The notes beneath the pieces were generated by a model. It worked only from the letters and a program-made list of their open reading frames with translations, was not told the DNA's origin and did no database searches. Of a DNA stretch of 64,000 nt, positions 1 through 9,677 are shown one piece after another (within the stretch, counting starts at the first letter, position 1; each line of letters starts with the position of its first letter). The stretch is from assembly GCA_025201345.1 (NCBI GenBank), contig JAIXMG010000017.1:1-64000 (forward strand), written 5' to 3'. The position numbers and the translations under genes were made by a program. This DNA is from Thamnidium elegans. Lineage: Eukaryota > Mucoromycota > Mucoromycetes > Mucorales > Mucoraceae.

Positions 1-285
1 ACGCGAGCTGAAGCATGGGATGAGGAGCAAGAAGTAGAGGTGGAAGCTCAACCATATGAATTTGAGGATAATTATAATTCTGAAGAAGAAAGTGATTATG
101 ATACCGACGATGAAGATTGGGTTCCCGAAGAAGGTAGCTCAAATCCAAATGAGGGACTCACTCTTTCACCTTCATTTCAGCCTTCCGTAGTTAGAGAAAA
201 TGTTACTAATACTATTACCAGTAGTACTACTACCACTCCTACTCAGATTCGTTATAATAGTAGACCTAGTAGAAACAATCGCTAA
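1..285 (+). CDS. 3' end of an unidentified acidic protein (cut by window edge)
   Basis: The frame is open from base 1 and ends at the TAA at 283-285, so only about 94 C-terminal residues are present. The visible part is very acidic (runs of E and D with a DTDDEDW stretch), then Ser/Thr-rich, and ends with a basic RPSRNNR tail. No domain is recognised. It sits at the edge of a transposon-rich region, so it may be the C terminus of a mobile-element protein, but nothing in the sequence proves that. Real coding is likely from the codon bias and biased composition; identity is unknown. Confidence 0.5.
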   Translation, partial: TRAEAWDEEQEVEVEAQPYEFEDNYNSEEESDYDTDDEDWVPEEGSSNPNEGLTLSPSFQPSVVRENVTNTITSSTTTTPTQIRYNSRPSRNNR

Positions 286-706
286 TATAAACTACTATAA
301 TATTGATTTCACTTTTTTTCTTACATTAATAAACTTTTTTATAAAACCCACACTTTTATACTTGTAATAAATAATGACTCTTGTTATTATTGGTACATTT
401 GAGCTTTTTAGATTAGATAATATCAGATAGATAGAAGTTAGAAACATTTTTTAGATCGATATATGTACGGCACATCTATACTATATACGTAGTAGACTAT
501 ACTGTGCAGTATATGAGATATCACAAGCTCAATTCTCGCTTAAACCACTTTAAATTGTGAAAACATGTAGAGTAAATTGTTATGAAAACGTTACCAAGCT
601 TTCACGCTCTAATATTTACCTTTGTAAAAGTTATTAACCGAAAAGTGCCATATTGTAGGCTATATTTAGTTTTTGTGACTGTTCTCCATCAAAAATTTAC
701 ATCGGG
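286..706. other. A+T-rich intergenic DNA
   Basis: I see no gene here. The downstream side of the preceding ORF has AATAAA-like and T-rich sequence, and the rest lacks coding character. Confidence 0.5.
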
Positions 707-816
707 CTTCCAAACCTTTTTAGATGGTTGCGTAGAATTTTTACGCATCTCTCTGCAAAATTTCAGACTCCTACTACCATTACTCCAATAGTTATTAGCT
801 GGGACCTATCTTAAAT
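707..816 (+). repeat. Dispersed 110-bp repeat, copy 1
   Basis: This 110-base segment recurs in the same orientation at 2426-2535 with only a handful of substitutions and no length change. It is not a tRNA, LTR or recognised coding sequence. It probably marks part of a dispersed non-coding element. Confidence 0.75.
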
Positions 817-1752
817 ATTAGCCCTCCCCTTCAATTTAAATGATGTCATCAAAATTTGAACTTCAGTACAAAATCAGTTATATATCTCCCATTTTACAAG
901 ATAGAGACAAACTTTAAGTGTGAATCCAATAGAAAAAATAATTTTGCAACTGAATTTAATGCTCTTGTAAATAAAACTTTTTTATTTACACGACTGAAAT
1001 GTAAAATGTCTCTTTTTAGCGCAATTTCTAGCCAAAAAAAAAATGTTTTAAAAAATTTTAAAACTTATTCCAACGGTATAATTCCAGAGTCAGTAAAACA
1101 TAATCATTAATTCCAGTAGATAACCTTTCATAAAATACAATTTTTACCAGACCGGCGTAAATTTTTGTCGAAACATGTCATTTGTAATATTTATACAAAA
1201 GATAAGCGTACATTTTAAAAGCCAAATGTAATTTTGTTCTACTATGTTAAACGCTTTTAAATTTTTATATTAAAACGAAATTTTACTTTTGCACCGGCTC
1301 ACAAAATATAAAAGTGATCTCAAAATTATTTCGCTTCCAAATCAGGAAAAAAATTCATGCAAAATCTCACATTTTCATTAATTGCTACATGAATAATTGA
1401 TCAATTTCCACCATAATTATATCATTAAGCTTGTCTAAAAACGCGTCAAAATTTAGTAAATTTATACTCCTTTTCAGGTAATTTTTTTAAAACCTGTCAA
1501 TATTTTAAAAAATTGAAGTATTATTTATATATATCCTCTAATGCATATTTTGCTAAATACATATTATTCCTTTTTTTTCCTACTAAGTAAAACCTTCTAA
1601 GCTTTGGTATGTTTATACTATGATATAATAAATATTCAAAAATGAAATCGGATTTAAATTTGAATTCTTTTCAAGCAAGATATGAGGGTTTAAAGTCAAA
1701 ACAAAGAAGGCTATATACACTACATAATCAAAAAAAAAGTTTAACAAAAGCA
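817..1752. other. A+T-rich stretch without a supported gene
   Basis: An 84-codon open frame at 856-1110 starts at TTG, has no domain and overlaps poly(A) runs, so I do not support it. No terminal repeats were recognised. Confidence 0.45.
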
Positions 1753-1822
1753 TTTATACCGGAGTTGAGCCTGCGTCATAACGGATGTTAAACGAGCAAC
1801 TAACCACTAGACCAGTGTGATG
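1753..1822 (-). pseudogene. tRNA-like relic (pol III A and B boxes, Val-AAC-like loop)
   Basis: On the minus strand an A-box-like TGGTCTAGTGG lies at 1814-1804 and a B-box-like GGCTCAACTCC at 1771-1761, with tRNA-like spacing. The loop between them reads TTAACAT, as in a Val(AAC) anticodon loop. The acceptor, anticodon and T stems do not pair well, so this is not a functional tRNA. It may be a decayed tRNA or the head of a tRNA-derived SINE. Confidence 0.45.
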
Positions 1823-2425
1823 GTGATAGTTTTTTCTTTTTTATTAATATAACAGTGACATATGCGGAATAATAAATCTTGAATTCCTCTCTTCCTAATG
1901 ATCATAAACAGTTGAAATTAATTTTATATCTAAATGTAGCTCTATTCAAGACCATAATTTTTATAGTTTGCCAAAATCTAAGTTTTACCGAAAGTTATAG
2001 CGCTGTTTGAAAATGACTGAATTAAAGCAATTTATTGGCTGTAAAATATATTTAAAAGGATGTGAATCTAATGCCACATTAGATTTAAATTTGTATGAAT
2101 TAATTATGAGGGATATCTACAACCATTACATCTTTTTTCTTTTTTGTAAATATATTTATTTATCTTATATATCCTCAATTTTTATATTTATAATATCTCC
2201 TTTATAAAATAAAATGGCTATTATAATTAATGATCATTAACATGTATCAAAAACTTCCTTATCATTAAAAAAGCTGCATTATATTTAGGGTTTAGACACA
2301 CATATATATATAAATAGATTATTATTAGATATCCGTCTATTATAACGATATCTACGATATTGGCAGCGATATTATCATTTCGGTCCATTTTTACTAAGCC
2401 ACCTTGCGCAGTTTTAAAGATCGAA
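1823..2425. other. A+T-rich stretch without a supported gene
   Basis: A 66-codon open frame at 2007-2207 ends in hydrophobic, T-rich sequence and has no recognisable domain. Several GATATC/CGATAT motifs occur around 2327-2375, but no defined feature was seen. Confidence 0.4.
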
Positions 2426-2535
2426 CTTCCAAACCTTTTTAGGTGGCTGCGTAGAATTTTTACACATCTCTCTGCAAAATTTCAGGCTCCTACTACCATT
2501 ATTCCAATAGTTATTAGCTGGGACCTATCTTAAAT
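2426..2535 (+). repeat. Dispersed 110-bp repeat, copy 2
   Basis: Same length and orientation as 707-816, with few mismatches. The two copies are about 1.7 kb apart, and the DNA between them shows no gene, so they could flank or belong to an older element. Confidence 0.75.
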
Positions 2536-2590
2536 GGTGGCCGTTTTTTTTTATTATTGGACAAAAATTATTGGGACTTAAATAAACTCA

Positions 2591-2730
2591 AACGATAAAG
2601 CTGTGTTTTAACGCCATCGATAATTGTAGCGTTATCGCTGTTTTTTAGCGCCATCGATAAATTTATCGCTGTCGCTAACAACGATAATTTTAGCGATGCC
2701 GATTAGCGGTAGCGATAAACGAAGCGATAT
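2591..2730. repeat. Cluster of CGATAA/TTATCG and TAGCG motifs
   Basis: Short motifs recur in both orientations: CGCCATCGATAA-type units at about 2621 and 2649, the palindrome CGATAAATTTATCG at 2655-2668, and many TAGCG/CGCTA words. The cluster runs into the start of the next ORF. It looks like a subterminal repeat or binding-site array of a mobile element, but no family was recognised. Confidence 0.5.
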
Positions 2731-3589
2731 GACCGCTGGGGCTCGCCTTAGTGATACTAACAAATTAAACTTTCTAGACATGTCCTTCCAGGTTTACTCT
2801 GCTCACTGCATCAACGCCATAGATTTTGAGGAACGTCTGGATTTGCATCTGAATGGTTTATACAGAGATCCTTCTGGTATCAAGCATCCGATTGTAGTTG
2901 AAATGGATCTTGATTCCACAACCGAACCAAGCCTTGTGTTCACCCAGGACATCGATGCGTTTATCGCATCCAATACCCGAACACTGCCAGTAAATGATGG
3001 TATCAGGTGCAAGGTAACTTTGGCCCCAAGTTACAAGAGTAAGATGCGTCTACTTGAGTACGGTACGTACACAATCAGGAACGAAGTGGTCAACATGAAG
3101 GATATTCCACATACCATGCTTTGTGTTGTCGAAAGTTATGGCTTGCTGAAATGGTATATCTCCTTCCCTGGCGTGTACACGGCTAACTATATCGACAGCA
3201 GTAGTAGTGGGGACGAAACTCCTACGACCATGCAGTATCTGTTTTTGTCTGTGTGGTAAAATCACACATAAAATAGAATATATAATAATCGATGAACCAT
3301 CGATTATAAAACATAACAAACGTTAGGTATCAAAATGAACCTTATATACAAAAAAAGCACAGGATCCTTAGGCTATAAAAGTCACTAGATCAATCACAAT
3401 AGTGTAACCACTATAAATAAGAAATAAACGTTATTAGACATTTAATCTTATTCATCTGTGTTAAATCAAAGTATTTCTCCACAGTCTGCCTCGGAACAAG
3501 AAGCTTTTGTTGATCTGATGTACTTGCCAGCAATAAAACAAGTCTGTGGAGACTACGCTTTAAGTAATATATCGTCCTCTTTTAAGTAA
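2696..3589 (+). pseudogene. Unidentified ORF split by a solo LTR
   Basis: An open frame from 2696 runs to 3250, where a solo LTR (3252-3483) is inserted. Translation then ends artificially two codons inside the LTR, at 3259. If the LTR and one copy of the 5-bp target duplication are left out, the frame resumes exactly at 3489 and continues to TAA at 3587-3589, giving about 218 codons. The true start could be the ATG near 2780 or an upstream exon. The coding part is visibly richer in G+C than its flanks. No domain was recognised, so function is unknown. A GTAAGC at 3585-3590 could instead be a splice donor leading to a further exon. Confidence 0.6.
3252..3483 (+). mobile_element. Solo LTR A (232 bp) with GTCTG target duplication
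   Basis: The segment starts TGTGG and ends CCACA (TG..CA type) and is flanked on both sides by GTCTG (3247-3251 and 3484-3488). It matches the longer LTR at 10881-11229 over its whole length apart from internal gaps. No internal retrotransposon region adjoins it. A TATAAATAAG promoter-like motif is retained. Orientation is taken from TG..CA and the TATA motif. Confidence 0.9.
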
Positions 3590-3836
3590 GCATTTCAGTA
3601 TGGCTATTCTGTCGTCTACTATCATTAAAGGATTTGTTTCGTGAGACCTTCAAAAAATATTTTGGAAATTTCTGCAGTTTCAAAAAAATAATACCACGAC
3701 TGTACAGACTACAAAATTGAATTACGAAACAATACCGGTAATGAATACTCCTCATACCTTGTGTTGAGGATGCTTATACCATAGTCACTTATATCATTAT
3801 ATAATACCGAATATATATCTTTTTTATACATACGTA
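3590..3836. other. Short spacer between the split ORF and the Tc1-like element
   Basis: No gene or repeat was recognised; it ends at the TA target dinucleotide at 3835-3836. Confidence 0.4.
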
Positions 3837-5427
3837 CAGTGGGTACATAAATTGACCCACAAAAATTGTTTTCTAATTATCTCATCAAATAATGGTACTA
3901 GCTATTCAAGCTAAGTATCAAAGGAATCAGAACAGTCTAAATTTTATTATGAATAGAATTTTAATTATTCTCTATGACGTAATCATGATGTAAGGAAAAT
4001 AAAGTGATTCGGAATTTTTTTAATTTTCCGCATAATTTAAGTAATAAATCATTTACGACCGGCACGTAGATGTATCTAGAATATATTTATAGTATATTAA
4101 TATTTAAACCTTCCTCTATTTTATGCTATAAATACCTTCGAACTTTTCCAATATTTTCCACTCACTATTTCTCTCCAAATTTTACCACTTTTAAAAATAA
4201 CTATGCCTTATAAACTCAGCCAAAGTAAACGTGATGATGTCAAGTCTCTGATTTTGAAAGGTGAACCTACTATAAACATTGTGAAACGTACTGGAGTTTC
4301 GAAGTCTCATGTAAACAGATTGAGATCAGGCATTATTCCAAATTATATTCGACAACATACCGGAAGACCCAGCATTGTGAAGCCATTTACTAAAACATTG
4401 ATACGTTTAAAACTTCGATCCGGTTCCTTACAGTCTGCTCGTGATGTCCATAAATACTTGTGTAGTGTTGGTTACTCAATTAGCTATAATGCCGCCCGAA
4501 AAGTCATTAGAGAGTTAGGCTTTAGGTGTAGATTTAAGTATTCAACAGCCGCCATTGATATTACGCATATGAAGAAACGTTATAAGTGGGCGAAAGAACA
4601 TCGTAATTGGTCAGTGGAAGATTGGAAGAAGGTCGTATTCTCAGACGAAACCAAGTTAAACCTCTGGGGATCAGATGGAGCGGAATATACGTAAGTTCTG
4701 AAAGGTGAGAAACTTAGGCCGTTCAACTTTAGAGGTAAAAAACAGAGTGGTGGAGGATCTATAGTGATATGGGGTTGTATGACAGCATTTGGACCTGGTT
4801 ATGCATGCTGTTTACTTGAGAAAACTATGAATTCAGACCTTTATCAACATGTTTTACAGACATCATACTTTGATACATTGGGATACTACGGTCTAACCCA
4901 TAGTGGTGTTCTTTTTCAACAGGATGGTGCTAAGTGCCACACTTCAAAAAGTAGCAAAAGTTGGATGGATAGCCAGGGCATAAAGTATATCAAAGACTGG
5001 CCACCATGTAGTCCAGATCTTAATCCGATTGAGCACCTCTGGCATCATGTAAAGAAAAGGCTAGACGGTTATTCGCTTAAGCCTAAAAATGTTGACGAAT
5101 TATGGCGAAGATTTGATTATGAATGGAACAGATTTACCAAGGACGATATGGATAAGTACTACAATGGCTATCACAAAAGAATTGAAGCTGTTATCAATGC
5201 TAAAGGGGGATATACAACATATTAATTTTTTTATGTTTTCTCTTTTTTTAATAAAATTTCGCATATCTTCTATTTCTAATTGAATCTCCGATTTAAACAT
5301 AAACATCTTACTGGAATTGATTTAGAACTTGAAGACGTAACATATTTTTAAATTTGAGCTATTTAGCTTTATTCAATCAAAAGATACGCTAAAAACAAGT
5401 TTTGTGGGTCAATTTATGTACCCACTG
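3837..5427 (+). mobile_element. Tc1/mariner-like DNA transposon, complete ends
   Basis: The element is 1591 bp and bounded by inverted repeats. The left end reads CAGTGGGTACATAAATTGAC and the right end is its complement at about 5400-5427, continuing through CCCACAAAA. Both ends are flanked by TA (3835-3836 and 5428-5429), the target-site rule of the IS630-Tc1-mariner superfamily. It carries one transposase frame in the same orientation (4203-5225). Confidence 0.93.
4203..5225 (+). pseudogene. Tc1-like transposase, DD35E type, one in-frame stop
   Basis: This 340-codon frame encodes a cut-and-paste transposase. Residues about 1-60 form a helix-turn-helix DNA-binding region followed by a GRPS motif. 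The catalytic acids are D148 (FSDETKLNLWG), D241 (QQDGAKCH) and E277 (PDLNPIEHLW); 35 residues separate the last two, against 34 in classical Tc1. The frame is broken only by the TAA at 4692-4694 (codon 164); sequence on both sides stays in one frame with normal transposase character. The stop overlaps a GTAAGT, but removing an intron there would delete conserved sequence. I infer a recently inactivated copy, or one supplied in trans. Confidence 0.9.
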
Positions 5428-5979
5428 TATATCTTTATGTAAATACTTGTAAATAAGACTAGCATGATTGTCCCACATTACTTCACCAAGATTTAATATT
5501 ACAGTTGTAAGCAGTATATGTTTATTTTTCATTATCATTTATTATTATCTTATTAATAGTTTAACATGACAAGAGTATATCTTACCTTGCATGAATATAA
5601 TAATTCTATATCAAGTGAAACTTAATCCAATGGTTACATATCTATCTCAGCTATCAAGAGTAATCCTTTATCCTGTCTCACACTGATCCAATAATATGAT
5701 CAGGAAATCTTTCTAGAAAAAAGAATAACTTGATCGAAATCAATAGAATAATTCAGTAACGAATAATATAATGTAATTGATATCAGGAACTTTCCATTAT
5801 GATTTATATCCTTGTTTTTACTACATATGTCAATGATATGAATGATACCCATGTTATAATTATCGATACCAAAATACTATAAATATAGGTTGAACTTTAG
5901 TTTAATCATCTTTGTCTTTTTCTGGAAATAAAACCCCTATACAAAGTTTTCACAATACTTGTATTTGTCTTCCCTTCTT
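5428..5979. other. A+T-rich stretch, no supported gene
   Basis: No coding signal was recognised on either strand before the gag-like relic that begins near 5980. Confidence 0.4.
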
Positions 5980-6514
5980 TTACCTTATTATCCCCGTTCT
6001 AAACACTTCTTGGTCAACAAGGTATTGCTTTTTGAACGCAGCGACAAAGAGATCCCAAGAGGTAGCCTTAATTCCTACTACGTTAAACCAGGTTTCAGCC
6101 TTCTTAGTTAAATGGTCACCGACAAGGAAGGATATCTATGATCCCTTAATCAATTATTTTCAATAAATATATCTTTTTATATTATCGGATATACTACATT
6201 TTTAAAATTAACATATCGTCTTTATATTCTATAGATATAAATAAATTATTTTATCACAAGATCAAACCTTTTAGTTTTGGATAAAGATCAACATTTTATT
6301 TATGATGTATTTTAAATAATGTTTTAATTTATAATATAAAAGGATATCCGTCAAGGAACAAAATTTCTTCATCCGAGAGTTTAGCAGAGCCCTTCAATCG
6401 TTCCATTTTCTTTAACCAAGCAAAGGCTTCATTTCCCAAATCTTCACCAGCAACGGATACACCAGAAAATTCCTTAGGTACGCTAACACGCCAATTAAAC
6501 TTTTTGGACAACAT
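5980..6514 (-). pseudogene. Degraded Ty3/gypsy-type gag fragment
   Basis: Two minus-strand pieces carry the signature. An N-terminal piece of 61 codons runs from ATG at 6514 to 6329. A second piece (about 6137-5980) contains AETWFNVVGIKATSWDLF followed by AAFKKQYL, the W..F..W..F..F pattern of Retrotrans_gag capsid domains. About 190 bp of A+T-rich DNA separates them, and stops or frameshifts follow below 5980. No protease, reverse transcriptase or integrase was found nearby. Confidence 0.6.
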
Positions 6515-6659
6515 AGGGGGTTAAACAACCACAACTAAATCTGACACCTTTAATAAATCAATTTTGATTATGTAATTATTCATGCTTTTTAAAAAATAAA
6601 AAAAACAAATAAATAAAAAGTATTAAAAATCTTAAAATTGAATTAGGGTATAAAATAAA

Positions 6660-8216
6660 ATGGATCAATATACTACTAGTTTAAATGATGATGATGTTAT
6701 TAAATATAAATCACTATTACAAAAAGAAATTGATAAACTTATATTAAACGAAAATTGGAAGGAAAAATCTAATGAATTTAAACATAGAACTGAACTCAAG
6801 AATATTAAAGAAATTAATGAAATTAAATCAGAATTACTAGATAAACTTGGCTATATAGCTGTATTCTTCTTTTTAACTAAATTGTATACACATAAGGAAT
6901 ATCCTGCGCCATACCTAGAAGTTGAAAAAGGTTTATATATAATCTATCATTTAGTATCTGGTATAACTAGTAAGAATATTAAAAGAAATTTACCATATTC
7001 TTCATTTTATACATTTTATAAAAACTTTTGGATTGAAAATTATAACAATTTAAATAAATATGTAGACATTTGTTTACAAAGTATGTTTTCAAATATTAAA
7101 ATAAGAATTTATTCAGCTAAAATTAAAAATCCTAAAAACTTTAAAAATATTACTTTATTGTTAGATGGACATGATAGTACTATTGATTATTCAAAGCCTG
7201 ATATATCACAGCAAAAGAGATGGTCATACAAATTAAAAACAGCAGGATTAAGAACGCAAGTTTTATCTGATATAAACAATATGGTAATAAATGTATCAAG
7301 AAGTGAATTGTGTGGTACAAGTAGTGATGGTGGGATGTTTTTAAATATGAAACTATATAATAAAATAGATAAAAGAGATGTTATTGCAGTAGATGGTGGT
7401 TATTCTCTATTTATTAAACAATTCGAGGATTTATGTAAAAATAAAAATGTATTATTAAATGATGATAATTTCTTTTATCCTATTAGAAAAGAACCAGATA
7501 TAGATATGAACGTGCAAGAAAAGCATTTTAATGATGTATTTGGAAGCTTTAGATCTATAATAGAAAATCAGTTTAGTGAATTACATAATAAATATAAAAG
7601 ATTTAGTAACAATAATGCAACCTTAAAGACAGATGATTATAAATATGTAAATTTACAATTAAAGGTAGCATTTTTATTAAAAAATATAAAAATATTTACT
7701 GAATTATTTAATATAATAACTCAAGAACATCACAAACTATGGATGTCACGTGATTTTGAATTTCCTACAAAATATAAATCAGTAGATATAGTATTAAATA
7801 ATGAAATTAATCAAATGGATAAAATAAAAAGAATGACTGAAATTCAAAATGACTTCTCAGATTTAAATATAAATAGTGATGATATGATAGTAGATGATAT
7901 AGATCAAGAAGAAAATACAAATAGCAATGAAGATGTCGACTTTCCACAATATAGTAATATAAATAAAAAGAAAAGAAAGAAAGGTAAAAGTGAAAGAAAA
8001 GTTAATATTAATTTAATTAGAGAAATAACTAAAGATAATCAATTTTATGAGATAGAAAATATAATAAAACATAAAATAAATGAAAGCAATGATTATATTT
8101 TTCTCGTTAAATGGAAAGGATATAGTAGTAAGGATAATTCCTGGGTAAATGAAAAAGATTTCAACTCTAAAGATTTGATAAAAGATTATTTCATTAAACA
8201 AAATATAAAATATTAA
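6660..8216 (+). CDS. DDE transposase-like protein with C-terminal chromodomain
   Basis: Single-exon gene of 518 codons from ATG 6660. Residues about 160-310 resemble the DDE_Tnp_4 (IS4/IS5/Harbinger-like) nuclease: D169 in LLLDGHDST, D245 in IAVDGGYS and E302 in the block FNDVFGSFRSIIENQF, so all three acids are present. A basic, NLS-like stretch lies at 436-447. Residues about 461-515 form a chromodomain (YEIENIIKHK..FLVKWKGYSS..SWVNEKDF), with aromatic-cage candidates Y463, W485 and W495. The N-terminal ~60 residues look helical and charged. No terminal inverted repeats or target duplications were seen, so it may be immobile or domesticated. The chromodomain should bind methylated histone tails by family knowledge; targeting to heterochromatin is inference. 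Codon use is extremely A+T-rich. Confidence 0.82.
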   Translation: MDQYTTSLNDDDVIKYKSLLQKEIDKLILNENWKEKSNEFKHRTELKNIKEINEIKSELLDKLGYIAVFFFLTKLYTHKEYPAPYLEVEKGLYIIYHLVSGITSKNIKRNLPYSSFYTFYKNFWIENYNNLNKYVDICLQSMFSNIKIRIYSAKIKNPKNFKNITLLLDGHDSTIDYSKPDISQQKRWSYKLKTAGLRTQVLSDINNMVINVSRSELCGTSSDGGMFLNMKLYNKIDKRDVIAVDGGYSLFIKQFEDLCKNKNVLLNDDNFFYPIRKEPDIDMNVQEKHFNDVFGSFRSIIENQFSELHNKYKRFSNNNATLKTDDYKYVNLQLKVAFLLKNIKIFTELFNIITQEHHKLWMSRDFEFPTKYKSVDIVLNNEINQMDKIKRMTEIQNDFSDLNINSDDMIVDDIDQEENTNSNEDVDFPQYSNINKKKRKKGKSERKVNINLIREITKDNQFYEIENIIKHKINESNDYIFLVKWKGYSSKDNSWVNEKDFNSKDLIKDYFIKQNIKY

Positions 8217-9677
8217 TATAAAGAAAAAGTTTAAAAATAAAAATAATCAAGTACACAATTTTATATAAATTTATTATTATACCTTACATTTAAATAGTTA
8301 ATATGAAACAGTTCATATTGATTGATCCTCATAGTAACTTCAGGTTCGTTTTTTGACAACATATTTCAAATAACACTAAATAACAAAATAACTTGTATGT
8401 AGTTCAGTATACTATATCTGGTTGATCGGACCACTTGATAAGGTTGTCTGGAGTCTTATGTTTACCTTGTATGTAGAGGACGAGAATAAACAATTATAAA
8501 ATAAAAAACAGAAGGAGACTGTAAGACTAAAGTTATAAATAATATAGACAACAGAGAGGGAATTTGCACTAGTAAGCTTTCGAAATCTGCGAAAGTAGTA
8601 TCAAAATAAAGTAAAGGAACAAAAATCGATTAACGATTAAAGTTATATTAAAGAGAGTCAAGATAATGTTTATTTCATAATTATGCGTTTTCTTAAATAG
8701 TTTTCAATTCTAAAATAATATCTATATTATCTATTAACGTTGTTCATAATTATTTAAAGTAAGACAGGAAAAATTTACCACGAATCAGTAAAATAAAGTA
8801 ACAAAGTAGCGACAGGAACCAAAGTAAACACGAAATGATCAATAATTAAGTAAAATACAAAGACCGAGAGAAAACGACAACAAAAAAAGAAGTAACAAAA
8901 AGAAGTAACAAAAGAAGTGATAAGAACCAAAGTAAACACGATTTGATCTATAATCGAAAATATACAAACGCCGAGAACATCAAAAAAAAAAGAAACACAG
9001 AAGGACGTTACACAGTGTTAAAAATAGGGAGTGTTTTAGAGGACCAATACGCGTAAAATAGAGATGGTTTGTGTTACGTGAGATATTTATTGTAACTTGG
9101 ATTTGTTTAAGTGGGTTAAAAAAATATGTTTGCAACAGCAATGATTATATTTTCAAAAACAGTAGTGTTTTTAGAAAACGTGTACAATTTAAAGAATAGA
9201 ATCTTTTATATAAACAGGAAAACGTTATTCACAGACAGGACCAGAAGTTCGGAACTCAAACAAGAAAATATAAACCACGGCAAAACTATTATAACTATTC
9301 ACCAAATACACCACATAGCACTCAAAGATTCAAAACACGTGAATGTCACGTGTGAAAGTGTTACTAAAGCAATTATGTCACCAAAATCTCCTCGTCACAA
9401 TCTGTCAGTTACTTCTTTACTGATGAGTACAATAAACTTGTTTAAGACAGGCTTGACGCAGTAAGATATATATATATATATAAGACAAGCTTATGAAAGA
9501 AAGATTGATTTTTATTTATTTTAAACTACGAAGCTATTTTTATATGTTCTGAATTGTAATTTCAACCAATTACACTTTTGCTTCTTTCTTGGCCTAGGCG
9601 GGTTGGGTTTGAATATCTTCTTATTTCTATTCCAATTTACCACCGCTTCTGGAATACCATATGTTTCCAAACCGACA
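8217..9677. other. Purine-biased A+T-rich stretch, possible retroelement debris
   Basis: About 1.4 kb without a supported gene. A diverged direct repeat around GAACCAAAGTAAACACGA occurs at about 8816 and 8930. A TGTTACG motif at 9072 resembles the start of the duplicated unit downstream. A 112-codon open frame at 9126-9464 has no domain and no neighbouring exon support, so I leave it uncalled. Confidence 0.4.

Noticed and set aside
856..1110. 84-codon open frame
   Set aside because: Starts at TTG, contains poly(A)-encoded Lys/Asn, no domain, no exon partners.
2803..3319. Minus-strand open frames opposite the split ORF
   Set aside because: They are shadows of the plus-strand frame, and one runs into the LTR.
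4692..4697. GTAAGT overlapping the transposase stop read as an intron donor
   Set aside because: Sequence on both sides of the stop is conserved transposase in one frame, so an intron would delete needed residues.
9126..9464. 112-codon open frame upstream of the tandem duplication
   Set aside because: No recognisable domain, no splice context, lies in retroelement-like debris.
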